A stretch of 25,677 nucleotides of DNA from a virus, in the IMG/VR virus record IMGVR_UViG_3300001533_002998, positions 1-25,677 of that record; one strand, given 5' to 3'. The position numbers and the translations under genes were made by a program. Under the pieces are notes generated by a model. That model was not told where the DNA came from. It searched no databases and saw only the letters and a list, made by a program, of their open reading frames with translations. How positions within the stretch are numbered: position 1 is the stretch's first letter; each line of letters begins with the position of its first letter. Positions 14,351 through 21,554 of this stretch are shown here, in pieces.

Positions 14351-16443
14351 ACTATTCCTTCAGTTTCTCTAGTTGGACCTACCATTATTCCTGGCATCGC
14401 CGCTTGAGCTTCACCTGCTTCTACACCCTGAGCTGGAGTTTGAGGTTGTCCACCTGCTTGGGGAGCACCTTCAGCTTCAGCCCCTCTCAATTCCTGAGCC
14501 TTGTTTTCACCTAAAATATGATAAACAAAGTTTTCAATAACACCGCTTTTTTGACTTCCCTGCTTGAATGGTTCAGAACCCATAAAAGCCAAATGAACTT
14601 CAGTATGAGCCCGATTGGCAAAAGCCGTTGGCTCAAGTTTATCACCCTTTAACATAATCTCGTTTTCCCGATTAGCCAATTCCAACAACTCTTCTTCATC
14701 AACCAATGGCGGTTTTTCTTCAGCCATCTTAAATTCTTCTGGTTCAAAATCATTAATCTCCATCATCGCATCAGCTAATTTACCCAAGTCATAATAACCA
14801 CTCTGGATTGCTCCCTGAATAACTGGATGCTGCATAAACTCATTGGTTTTTTGCTGAAGCAGAGGTTTGGAAACAGGGAAAGTTGGTTCAGCTGAAAGTT
14901 TGTAATCGTAACCGCCATAAGCAGGCGTAATCATCTCTGGTGAAACTTCAAAAAAGTGTTCCCCTTTTTCTTTCTTTTCAACCACTTTTCCTTCTCTGGT
15001 AAATTCCAAAGCAATATCAGTTGTCCGAATAGTACGATACTTCGCCATTTTTTGTTCACCAACGATTTTTTCTACTGTTGGCGTAGAATAAAATTGAATA
15101 ATATTGGGAACTCTCAAACGAACAATACCTGTCAAAAGCTGACGTGATAAAAGCCAAATCTTCATCTGTAAACTTTTCATTGTTGACTCTTTAAAAATAG
15201 CTGATTCCGTAGCTGTGCTTGAAGGCTGTGGCGATTGGATACCTGTTACTTCCCGCCCATCCTGCCTCAATAATTCTTCTTCCCTGTAAACAGAAGGATT
15301 AATGTCCCTGTATTCCAAAGGAACGATGGAATTACGTGGGTCATCAACCTGTAAGAATCTTGAGGGAGCAATAATCGCTTCTTCTTCATCCAAAGTTTCC
15401 CGATTGGAAACCAAAAACATCTTCCACAAATCCATATGCTGTCGGTCAATTTTCATTCTTCGCAAGGTGGTTAATTCATCCTGAATGGATTCCAACAAAG
15501 CTGGTTCGCCTTTAGCGTAAAATTTATCCAAACGGGGAACATCAGAACCTTCGGCAAAAGGCAATTGCTTGTGAGAAAAAGGATTCGGTCCATCTCTAAC
15601 CACCACATCATTAGCAACAATAATCAATTTGTCTGGTCGTCTAGCCCAATAAAACAAAACCTCAACCTGATTGTCTTTATCCATCCCTTCAGGTGGAGTA
15701 TAAAACTGGTAATTGTTCAAATCACCACCGCATTTAACATATTGAACCGCATTAAGAGGATTCCAAATCGGACCTTGAAAAGTTTCCCGAAAGGTATCAA
15801 GGTTCATAATATAGCGTCTAACAGCATCGTTAGCTTTGTAACGCCCCGTATTGATGGTTCTGGCCATCGGGTCAATGTAGAAATCCCAAAGACTAACATT
15901 CTCCCCGTAAACATCATTAAAATCATCAACATCCTTGGTTTCGTATTCTTCTTCCCCTTTTTCCAAATCAAACTTTTTCAAAACCCTAACCTGACGCCTG
16001 TCCTGCCAAAAATCTTCCTGCCAAATCGTTTTTCCTAAAATCAAATTTTGTTTCAAAGCAGAATAAAGCTGTAAATCACCATCACCAATTTCCCAAGTAT
16101 AATCTTTAATATAAGTTAAAACTTGAGCCCTAGGTTTGTCTTCTGGACCTCTGGCGACAATTTTCGGTTGGACTGTCTGGTCAACCATTTCTGCCAAAGC
16201 TCTTTCAACGATAGTCGTGGTAAAAGGCGGAGTAATGTTTGACTGCCAGTCATCGGAAGAACGGGATGGCCGCCAAGCCTCATAAGCCTTCTCCCATTTA
16301 TCCCACTGCGATTCAAAGGGACTGCGAGCCATCTTCATTTCAGCGTAACGGCGATAAGCCTTCTCCCTATCAAACTGGATTTTATCCGAAGGTTTGTAAA
16401 TCTTGTTAAGGTCGGCTTTGTCGTTTTTTCTAAATTCTAGCAT
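14347..16443 (-). CDS. Portal protein, large podovirus-type
   Basis: 698 aa, close to P22 portal length. The N-terminal SPFESQWDKWEKAYEAWRPS and FTTTIVERALAEMVDQTVQP regions, WDFYIDPMARTINTGRYKAN, EVLFYWARRPDKLIIVANDV and the QDELTTLRRMKIDRQHMDLW helix are typical of portals, the dodecameric ring at the head vertex through which DNA passes. The C-terminus is Gly/Gln/Pro-rich and likely disordered. It sits directly after the large terminase, as usual. The ATG has only a weak AGAG site and a GTTATAAT box ten bases upstream. Family from overall pattern, not from alignment. Confidence 0.83.
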   Translation of the reverse strand: MLEFRKNDKADLNKIYKPSDKIQFDREKAYRRYAEMKMARSPFESQWDKWEKAYEAWRPSRSSDDWQSNITPPFTTTIVERALAEMVDQTVQPKIVARGPEDKPRAQVLTYIKDYTWEIGDGDLQLYSALKQNLILGKTIWQEDFWQDRRQVRVLKKFDLEKGEEEYETKDVDDFNDVYGENVSLWDFYIDPMARTINTGRYKANDAVRRYIMNLDTFRETFQGPIWNPLNAVQYVKCGGDLNNYQFYTPPEGMDKDNQVEVLFYWARRPDKLIIVANDVVVRDGPNPFSHKQLPFAEGSDVPRLDKFYAKGEPALLESIQDELTTLRRMKIDRQHMDLWKMFLVSNRETLDEEEAIIAPSRFLQVDDPRNSIVPLEYRDINPSVYREEELLRQDGREVTGIQSPQPSSTATESAIFKESTMKSLQMKIWLLSRQLLTGIVRLRVPNIIQFYSTPTVEKIVGEQKMAKYRTIRTTDIALEFTREGKVVEKKEKGEHFFEVSPEMITPAYGGYDYKLSAEPTFPVSKPLLQQKTNEFMQHPVIQGAIQSGYYDLGKLADAMMEINDFEPEEFKMAEEKPPLVDEEELLELANRENEIMLKGDKLEPTAFANRAHTEVHLAFMGSEPFKQGSQKSGVIENFVYHILGENKAQELRGAEAEGAPQAGGQPQTPAQGVEAGEAQAAMPGIMVGPTRETEGIV

Positions 16444-16453
16444 ATACTCTTTA

Positions 16454-16459
16454 ATTATA
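16454..16459 (-). promoter_or_regulatory. GTTATAAT box before the portal gene
   Basis: The minus strand reads AAGTTATAATTAAA, the same 14 bases as before the capsid gene. It is ten bases before the portal ATG, so a transcript from it would have a leader of only a few bases. No -35 is apparent. Confidence 0.4.
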
Positions 16460-16473
16460 ACTTAAATGACTAA

Positions 16474-18927
16474 TCAAGCAGGATAAATAGACCTTTTGAG
16501 CTTAAAGTTTCTCCTCTCTTTAAACTTTGGCGGAAAAGTCAATTCCAACTGGGAAGCCAGAGCATCAACCATGTCATCATTCTTGCCTTTGGGAAAACGC
16601 CTGATTTCGTCTTCAAGGTAATCGTTGTTAGCCACCTGCTTACAATGAAAAACCGAGCCAGTTTCGTATCTTGGTTCTAAACCTCTAATCCTCTGGTCTT
16701 TAGTTTTATCACTATGGGTCAACTCTTTCAAGGGAATAAAGTGGTTTTGCTTTTTCATCTCCTCGTAAGCAAAATATTGGAGGGTTTTCTGAAAGGCGGT
16801 TGTTTCAATGCCAACACTGATTGGTTTCCATTTGGAATCCCAGTAAAAGAGCTGGTCCAAAAGTCTTTTCGGCTGGCATTTCTCCCGCCACAAATCCAAA
16901 ATGTACCAGTTATTCATTTTATCCACTCCAACGCAAACCATGGCTGAATAGTCAGCTTCCTTCTTCTCACTGATGGCAGGGTCAACGGTAATAAACCTGT
17001 TTAAATCCACGCCTGTTAAATCCGTTTTCTCGTAATATTTAAAATCGAATTTAAAAACAGCGTCTTCAGCCAGAATCGGGTCTAACATGTACTGAGCTGC
17101 AAAGTGAGATGAACCTTGTTGTCTTTTCAATCCATCTAGAACATCCCAGCTTAGACGAGCAGGAAAGAGTAGTTTTCCTTGTCCCCATTCACCTTCGTAA
17201 GCAGGCATTTTCAAAACCTTAAAATCATCCAGGATGTTGTTTTCCTTGTCTTGTATCCAAGCGTAAAGGTCGGAATAATGCCAGGTAGTGTTATGGACAA
17301 CAAATCCTTCAGCAATAAAACTATGCTCACCTTCAACTGATAAATCATAAACTTCCTGTTCACCAATCTTCTTAATTGACCTTACAAATGTTTCTTCAAT
17401 TTCTTTAGGTTTATTTTTATCAAAATAAATGTAACAATGATGCGTATTAGACAAAATCTCATATTTTGAATGTGGAGCTTTTATGAATCTTTCTCTTGAA
17501 GAAATGTTATTTACTCTTAGTCCTGTGATAATTGCTAACCTTCTTATACCCTCAGCTAATTCTTTACTTGAAACTTCATAAGCAAACGTTCTTGTTCCAA
17601 CCCTACTTTTCCAAACATGATGTCCACTCTTCTCTTTTTTTATTTCCCAACCATCAGCATCAAGAAAACCCTGAATAAATTGTTTTCTTATTTCTGGATT
17701 CTGCTCAAAAATAAACGAAGGAACTTTTTTATTATGTGCTCCTCTTTCCAAACCATGTTCCAAAAGCCATCTACCTAATTCAGCCGAAGTCGTTACCCAA
17801 TTACCGTTCTTACATAAAAACTTACAACCAAAATTCTTCTCGAAAATATCTTTTATCTTATGGTTTCTATCATCATAAACACCCATGGCTATTCCAACAA
17901 CGTATCTTAAACTACCTTTCTGGTTAGGATGTAAAGTTACCCAACCATCACCAACCATATAACCTAAAGCCCACGATAACTCTTCACTAATCTCATTCTT
18001 ACCATCTTTTTTATAATGATAAAAAGAAATTTTATCTCCCTTTTTTAGTTCTTCCATTTTTACCCAAATGTTATTTCTTAAAAAGGGATGATTTTTAGTT
18101 CCTATTATCTTAGAATTATTTGTTCTTAATTCATAAACTTCAGAAACTCCTTGAGAAACATTAGCTGTAACTACTTTATTTCCTTTCCTTGTCTTTACCA
18201 TCTCTCCAGCGTTTATATCTTCAATGTTTTTCCAACCACCATTTGCCATTAAAACTTTAGTTCCAGAAACGAAACAACCAATGATGATGACTTGTTTATG
18301 ACCACCAGCCTTGCTGTCAACCAAGTCCAAAGTCCCTTTGTAAAAGTTAATCACCTTCTCTATCTGTTCCCGAGTGGTGATGTTTTTGTCGTTGACCATG
18401 TCATCCAAAAGAGCCATATTGTAGTGAGAACCAACAACGTTGGTGTCAGCCCCAAAAGCGGAAACAGTCGGGTCTTTCTGCTCGTAAGACTTTTCCCTAG
18501 CCACGGTAATCCTGTTTTCCCGCCAGCTGTCAGCCATTGTCGCCAAATTACCAAAAAGGTCAATGAAGGTTTCGTTCTTCTCCAGATGGTCTTTAACCTG
18601 TGATAAAAATTGACAAGCCATGGGATAAGTCGCATTGGCAATCAAAATCCTTTCGTTTGGGTTTTGAGCTATTCGCCACAAAGTATAGCCAACAGTTACG
18701 ATAGAAGATTTGAAAGAACCTCGGGGAAGAAGGATAAGCAGTTTTTTCTTGTTGACGTTGTCCTGAACAAAATTACAAACCTGGCGATGCAAAGGCTCGT
18801 AGATGTCAGGCCATTTCAAAACATCTCGGTTAAACTCGTAAAAGTGGGTTAGGTAATATTGAATCTTAGCCTGTTTAACCGCCTCTTGGGTCTTTTCTAT
18901 CTGGTCAATGATTTCTTTTTTATCCAT
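16474..18927 (-). CDS. terL: Large terminase subunit (TerL) interrupted by an intein
   Basis: 817 aa precursor; about 488 aa after removal of the 329-aa intein (residues 218-546). The ATPase half has Walker A LLPRGSFKSS (66-75) and Walker B MALLDDM (171-177). After splicing, VIIIG joins TTWHYSDL, the GTxWHxxDL motif that couples ATP use to DNA movement. The nuclease half carries FITVDPA (Asp649), VGIETTAF (Glu708) and KNDDMVDAL (Asp784/785/788). The protein packages DNA into heads with the small subunit. A weak AAGAAAG site precedes the ATG, which lies in a 17-base tandem duplication. Confidence 0.95.
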   Translation of the reverse strand: MDKKEIIDQIEKTQEAVKQAKIQYYLTHFYEFNRDVLKWPDIYEPLHRQVCNFVQDNVNKKKLLILLPRGSFKSSIVTVGYTLWRIAQNPNERILIANATYPMACQFLSQVKDHLEKNETFIDLFGNLATMADSWRENRITVAREKSYEQKDPTVSAFGADTNVVGSHYNMALLDDMVNDKNITTREQIEKVINFYKGTLDLVDSKAGGHKQVIIIGCFVSGTKVLMANGGWKNIEDINAGEMVKTRKGNKVVTANVSQGVSEVYELRTNNSKIIGTKNHPFLRNNIWVKMEELKKGDKISFYHYKKDGKNEISEELSWALGYMVGDGWVTLHPNQKGSLRYVVGIAMGVYDDRNHKIKDIFEKNFGCKFLCKNGNWVTTSAELGRWLLEHGLERGAHNKKVPSFIFEQNPEIRKQFIQGFLDADGWEIKKEKSGHHVWKSRVGTRTFAYEVSSKELAEGIRRLAIITGLRVNNISSRERFIKAPHSKYEILSNTHHCYIYFDKNKPKEIEETFVRSIKKIGEQEVYDLSVEGEHSFIAEGFVVHNTTWHYSDLYAWIQDKENNILDDFKVLKMPAYEGEWGQGKLLFPARLSWDVLDGLKRQQGSSHFAAQYMLDPILAEDAVFKFDFKYYEKTDLTGVDLNRFITVDPAISEKKEADYSAMVCVGVDKMNNWYILDLWREKCQPKRLLDQLFYWDSKWKPISVGIETTAFQKTLQYFAYEEMKKQNHFIPLKELTHSDKTKDQRIRGLEPRYETGSVFHCKQVANNDYLEDEIRRFPKGKNDDMVDALASQLELTFPPKFKERRNFKLKRSIYPA
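17290..18276 (-). mobile_element. LAGLIDADG-type intein inserted in terL
   Basis: Codes for residues 218-546 (329 aa). Splicing blocks are clear: block A starts CFVSGTKVLMANGG (Cys1); block B reads GTKNHPFL; block F reads EVYDLSVEGEHSFIAEGF; block G ends VVHN, followed by Thr as the +1 extein residue. Between them are two LAGLIDADG helices, LSWALGYMVGDGW and FIQGFLDADGW, each with an acidic residue, so the homing endonuclease looks intact. Insertion is exactly inside the GT of the GTxWH motif. The coding bases are more AT-rich than the flanking terL exteins, consistent with separate arrival. Confidence 0.95.
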
Positions 18928-18945
18928 CTTTCTTTTTTATCCATC
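18912..18945. repeat. 17-bp tandem duplication over the terL start
   Basis: The unit TTTCTTTTTTATCCATC occurs twice in direct succession on the plus strand (18912-18928 and 18929-18945). The left copy holds the terL ATG and first codons; the right copy covers the last codons and stop of the upstream gene. The unit is not a multiple of three, so the copy of the start ATG at the right is out of frame with terL. Confidence 0.85.
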
Positions 18946-19500
18946 TGGGACAACGATTCCGCCTTCAGTCTGTTTCAAACCAGTTATCGGGTCTCTTTTC
19001 TTGTCTGACAACAAAAGCCCTCTTTCGCTGTCCAAAGTGTTTTCCGCCTGTTCAACCATAACATGAACAGCCTTTAAGTCGTATTCAGGATTCATCGTTG
19101 ACAAAATGCCTCGACAAAAAACCTGACCCATCGGAGACTGAACAATGAAAAGGATGCCTTCCTGAGTCTTGAAATTCCTGCCTTTGATGGTCAAACTAGA
19201 ACCGTCAGTCGGCAGACAAAAACTTTCCCAACCCTGAGGCCAATCTATCTTGTCCAAGCCTGCCTGACCATACTCAGCCAACTTCCTGCGGTAAGTAAAC
19301 CTCTGACCTTTACGATATTCAAGCAACGTCTTTTCATCATCAGTCCGCCTCTTGGTTTTCTTCTTTTCCCTCAATCTGTCCTTATGGACAAACTTCCAGC
19401 CATCAGGTTTGTCTACCGCCTGATAATAGTCATCAAGCTCACCAAGCTCTTTTTTCTTAGCTCTTTCCTGCTCAAGCCTAGTTAAACTTTTTTTAGCCAT
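18937..19500 (-). CDS. Hypothetical protein before terL
   Basis: 187 aa. The N-terminal 75 residues are basic and helical (LEQERAKKKELGELDDYYQA, LREKKKTKRRTDDEKTLLEY), then a more folded part with IDWPQGWESFCLPTDGSSLT and GILFIVQSPMGQVFCRGILS, and a loop-rich end (KRDPITGLKQTEGGIVVPDG). No known domain recognised. Its position directly before terL and its basic N-terminus could suit a packaging accessory, but nothing in the sequence proves it. It overlaps the upstream gene by 8 bases. Confidence 0.7.
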   Translation of the reverse strand: MAKKSLTRLEQERAKKKELGELDDYYQAVDKPDGWKFVHKDRLREKKKTKRRTDDEKTLLEYRKGQRFTYRRKLAEYGQAGLDKIDWPQGWESFCLPTDGSSLTIKGRNFKTQEGILFIVQSPMGQVFCRGILSTMNPEYDLKAVHVMVEQAENTLDSERGLLLSDKKRDPITGLKQTEGGIVVPDG

Positions 19501-19738
19501 AATTCCTTTTTAAAATGCCTGCCAGCCAAGCGGCTATCTTCGTCTGCGGCAGCTCTTTTAAGCTGTATTCCCCTTCCCGATTGTAAACGCTGGTTACCAC
19601 CTTAACCTCATCCCAGCTCTCAACTATCTCCGTCAAAAAAATCCTCAGAGGCTTGTTCTTGTTTTCCTCCTCCTTTTTGGCTTTGGTTCGATTGTATTCC
19701 CGCCAGGGATGGTCGGCTTTAGGTACTTGGTAACCCAT
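19493..19738 (-). CDS. Small hypothetical protein
   Basis: 81 aa. MGYQVPKADHPWREYNRTKA is followed by a Lys/Glu/Asn-rich stretch and a folded end (EVKVVTSVYNREGEYSLKEL, TKIAAWLAGILKRNYG). The last helix is amphipathic. It starts at a TAATG junction with the zinc-ribbon gene, so it is translationally coupled. No family recognised. Confidence 0.65.
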   Translation of the reverse strand: MGYQVPKADHPWREYNRTKAKKEEENKNKPLRIFLTEIVESWDEVKVVTSVYNREGEYSLKELPQTKIAAWLAGILKRNYG

Positions 19739-19941
19739 TAATCTTCATCCTCCTCGTTTTCAAAACTATCTTCTTCAGGCCACTTCTCTTCTGGTAAATC
19801 AAAAGTCACATCCTGAAGGTTACCACAGAACTGACACTCAGCGTAAAAATGGTCTTTCGGTTTGTTAAAAACACCTTCCTCCAAGACCTCAGCCTCTTTG
19901 TTTTCGTTACCACACTCATCACAAATAAAATCGACTTCCAT
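19738..19941 (-). CDS. Zinc-ribbon protein
   Basis: 67 aa. FICDECGNENKE (C8, C11) and AECQFCGN (C37, C40 by count) form a four-Cys zinc ribbon, followed by a strongly acidic tail (EEKWPEEDSFENEEDED). Such ribbons bind nucleic acid or the transcription machinery. The ATG has GAGGGAG six bases upstream; that ribosome binding site lies inside the 3' arm of the long stem at 19943-20050, so its translation may be gated by RNA folding. It is the first gene after the structured leader. Function unknown. Confidence 0.72.
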   Translation of the reverse strand: MEVDFICDECGNENKEAEVLEEGVFNKPKDHFYAECQFCGNLQDVTFDLPEEKWPEEDSFENEEDED

Positions 19942-19942
19942 C

Positions 19943-20050
19943 TTTGCTCCCTCAAAGCTGGACAGAACCTTAGAAGACGAGTCAAACTTGTCTTTAAGTC
20001 ACAAACAAGTCTAGAAAGGAGGTGAGTCTATCCAGCTTTCAAAGAGCAAA
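19943..20050 (-). ncRNA. Structured leader with boxA-like site and 16S-3'-end-like sequence
   Basis: On the minus strand the element begins TTTGCTCTTTGAAAGCTGGA (20050-20031), which contains GCTCTTTGAAA, a good match to the boxA of many rRNA operons. This 20-mer pairs with TCCAGCTTTGAGGGAGCAAA (19962-19943) at 19 of 20 positions, counting two G-U pairs. The 68-base loop holds TCACCTCCTTTCTAGA, which together with the preceding GCTGGA equals the conserved 3' end of 16S rRNA except for five inserted bases (TAGAC). The 3' arm contains the ribosome binding site of the gene at 19941. A further hairpin (ACTTGT/ACAAGT) sits in the loop. Role as antiterminator or switch is inferred. Confidence 0.6.
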
Positions 20051-20282
20051 TACAGGTTCAAACATTTTCAAACTTGTTTCCGACTTGTTACCCTTCTCAT
20101 ATGAATTTTTTAGTTGTAGTGGTTGGGTGTATGCCCCCCCCTCTACTCTTACTTATGTCTATATACTATATATATATGTAGTGTAGTGTCTTACTCTTAC
20201 TCTAACTCTTGTTTTGTCTTGTCTTTAGAACAAAATATATCTCTCTACTTACTAACAATATCTATAGCTCTATCAAACTATA
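20051..20282. other. Non-coding gap after terS, low-complexity
   Basis: No gene is visible. It holds an eight-C run (20134-20141), an alternating TA tract around 20160-20177, and CTTAC/TCTTACTCT-type repeats. The minus strand has repeated ACAAGT words. In phages such gaps beside terminase genes often carry the packaging site (cos or pac), which is possible here but unproven. It also forms the upstream part of the leader to the boxA-like element. No convincing minus-strand -35/-10 pair was found. Confidence 0.4.
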
Positions 20283-20819
20283 TCAGGCTTCTTGTCCTTC
20301 TTGTGCCTGTTGCTTGTCTTGTTGTAACATTGTCTTTAATTTGTTTGCTTCTTCTAATGTCTTGTTGAGTATGTCTTGTAGCTCTTGATTACTCTTACTC
20401 TCAAGTTGAGCTCTTACTTCAAGTTTAGAGATTGTTTTTCTCTCTGCTGGGAACTTGTCTTTTAACCTAAAAGCCATCTCTATACCTCTAAGACCATCAC
20501 TAGGTTGAGCTTGTTTTAAACTACGTTTTGTTAGGCTTGATTGTATTATCTTTTGGAGGGATTGAGACAGATTAATATCACTTAAACCAACACTATCTAA
20601 AATTTGACTTATATATGATTGGACTATTGGGGACTTGAGATTAGTATAACCTATTTTATACGCTTGTGAGTCTATTTCTTTTTTACTCTTGTTTTGATTT
20701 TTGTTATTACCATATCTATTTTTGTTTATATCATAATTATGGAGAATAGACTTAGTTATGTTACCCGTCTTTAGGTATTCATGGATAAACTTCTTTTGTT
20801 TTAATGTTGGTTGAGCCAC
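20283..20819 (-). CDS. terS: Small terminase subunit (TerS)
   Basis: 178 aa, GTG start. TLKQKKFIHEYLKTGNITKS is the DNA-binding start typical of TerS proteins (compare TxKQxxFxxEYLxxGNxTKA). A low-complexity Asn/Lys insert (NKNRYGNNKNQNKSKK) splits the helix-turn-helix region. Then SPIVQSYISQILDSVGLSDI and a coiled C-terminus (NKTLEEANKLKTMLQQDKQQ) for ring assembly and contact with TerL. It recognises the phage DNA and starts packaging. There is no proper ribosome binding site. A TTGACA at 20852-20857 would start transcription near the GTG if used, giving a near-leaderless message. Confidence 0.82.
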   Translation of the reverse strand: MAQPTLKQKKFIHEYLKTGNITKSILHNYDINKNRYGNNKNQNKSKKEIDSQAYKIGYTNLKSPIVQSYISQILDSVGLSDINLSQSLQKIIQSSLTKRSLKQAQPSDGLRGIEMAFRLKDKFPAERKTISKLEVRAQLESKSNQELQDILNKTLEEANKLKTMLQQDKQQAQEGQEA

Positions 20820-21048
20820 CTTGATTGAGCTTAACCATTTTGTTATAGGGTTGTCAAGAGCTTCTTTAGGCTCAATTTACCAAGCGACTAGACTTTTGAA
20901 GCTGGAAAACTCTTTTTTCATTGCCACCTGCTTTTATCAGAAGCTCTAGAATAGCCCCAGAAGGCTTTTAAAACCACCCTAAGCACATAGGATACCTCTT
21001 TTGTTGAGGCTTCATTTTAAAGGCTCTAATTTATAGCTTATAGTAAAA
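20820..21048. other. Leader of terS within the divergent control region
   Basis: No convincing gene. On the minus strand it forms the leader of terS if transcription starts at 21049-21077. It holds TTGACA at 20852-20857, short stems built from GAGC/GCTC and TATAG/CTATA words, and a 14-codon frame at 20877-20921 with an AGGTGG in front that could be a leader peptide but is too short to call. Confidence 0.4.
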
Positions 21049-21077
21049 ACTATATCTGAAGCTAATTTGCTAGTAAA
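21049..21077 (-). promoter_or_regulatory. Candidate leftward promoter
   Basis: On the minus strand TTTACT (21072-21077), 17 bases, TATAGT (21049-21054): four and five of six bases match the sigma70 consensus with ideal spacing. It is back to back with the rightward promoter, the two -35 elements being seven bases apart, as in phage early control regions. It would drive terS and the late block. Confidence 0.45.
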
Positions 21078-21084
21078 TTACCCA

Positions 21085-21113
21085 TTGACAAGATATGACA
21101 AGTATGATAATAT
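21085..21113 (+). promoter_or_regulatory. Main rightward promoter
   Basis: TTGACA (21085-21090), 17 bases, TAATAT (21108-21113), with TATGA just before the -10. Perfect -35 and near-perfect -10. Its sequence resembles the promoter at 24711-24739 (shared TTGACAAG, ACAAG and TATGATAA), so both may form one phage promoter class. The expected start is near 21120, at the base of an 8-bp hairpin. Confidence 0.82.
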
Positions 21114-21365
21114 CTAAAGTAGATAGTAAGACAGAACTATCTAAGCACATTGAAAGCCAAGAGGCTAAGCCGAAGAGAGGACAAGCTATTATAAAACGCT
21201 TTGCTTCGTATTGTTTAGCCTCTTGTTAAGCAGGTTAAAACTGAAGACAACATAATAAAATGTCTAGTTGGTGAGATAATTTCAAAAGTCAGACCGCTTT
21301 GACTTGCTTAATAAGGAAAATAAAGTTATTAGCACATTTAAAAACTAGTCAGAAAGCGAGGTAAA
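21114..21365 (+). promoter_or_regulatory. Structured 5' leader of the rightward operon
   Basis: About 245 bases without a gene. It begins with a perfect 8-bp hairpin TAGATAGT/ACTATCTA (21120-21127 with 21136-21143), which would cap the 5' end of the mRNA. Next is an 11-bp stem CAAGAGGCTAA/TTAGCCTCTTG (21158-21168 with 21215-21225) that encloses nested CGAAG/CTTCG and AAGC/GCTT stems. A third hairpin AAGTCA/TGACTT follows near 21290. This is too much structure for chance. It may be a stabilising or regulatory leader; no known riboswitch was recognised. Confidence 0.6.
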
Positions 21366-21545
21366 ATGACAGAAGAAAAAAAGAAAAGAATGTTTGAAAA
21401 TATCTATGACTTAATTAAGGGTGGAAACTTTGAGGAGGAAGCAAAAAAAGAATTGAGAGGATTTATCAAAAATAAGCATATAGAATGGGATGGAGATAAT
21501 AATACTATCTCATTGGGAAAGTATTTTAAGTTTAAGTTAGTTTAA
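21366..21545 (+). CDS. Small hypothetical protein, first gene of rightward operon
   Basis: 59 aa: MTEEKKKRMFENIYDLIKGG, an acidic/basic helix (FEEEAKKELRGFIKNK), then two likely strands ending GKYFKFKLV. A GCGAGG site stands just before the ATG. No family recognised. As the first gene behind the main promoter it should be expressed early and strongly, which in phages often marks a host-takeover or anti-defence function; that is inference only. Confidence 0.7.
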   Translation: MTEEKKKRMFENIYDLIKGGNFEEEAKKELRGFIKNKHIEWDGDNNTISLGKYFKFKLV

Positions 21546-21554
21546 TTTTTTATC

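Noticed and set aside
15565-16038. 157-codon plus-strand frame inside the portal gene.
   Set aside because: Antisense to a clear portal protein, no ribosome binding site, no recognisable domain; a shadow frame.
20010-20030. AGAAAGGAGGTGA on the plus strand looks like a very strong ribosome binding site.
   Set aside because: No ATG, GTG or TTG follows at a usable distance on the plus strand, and the surrounding block is transcribed leftward; the minus-strand reading as a 16S-end mimic explains it better.
20123-20368. 81-codon plus-strand frame with Tyr/Cys/Leu-rich product.
   Set aside because: It lies over a non-coding gap and the end of terS, has no ribosome binding site, and its composition reflects low-complexity DNA.
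20877-20921. 14-codon minus-strand frame with AGGTGG before its ATG, a possible leader peptide of terS.
   Set aside because: Too short to support from sequence; no run of regulatory codons or terminator follows.
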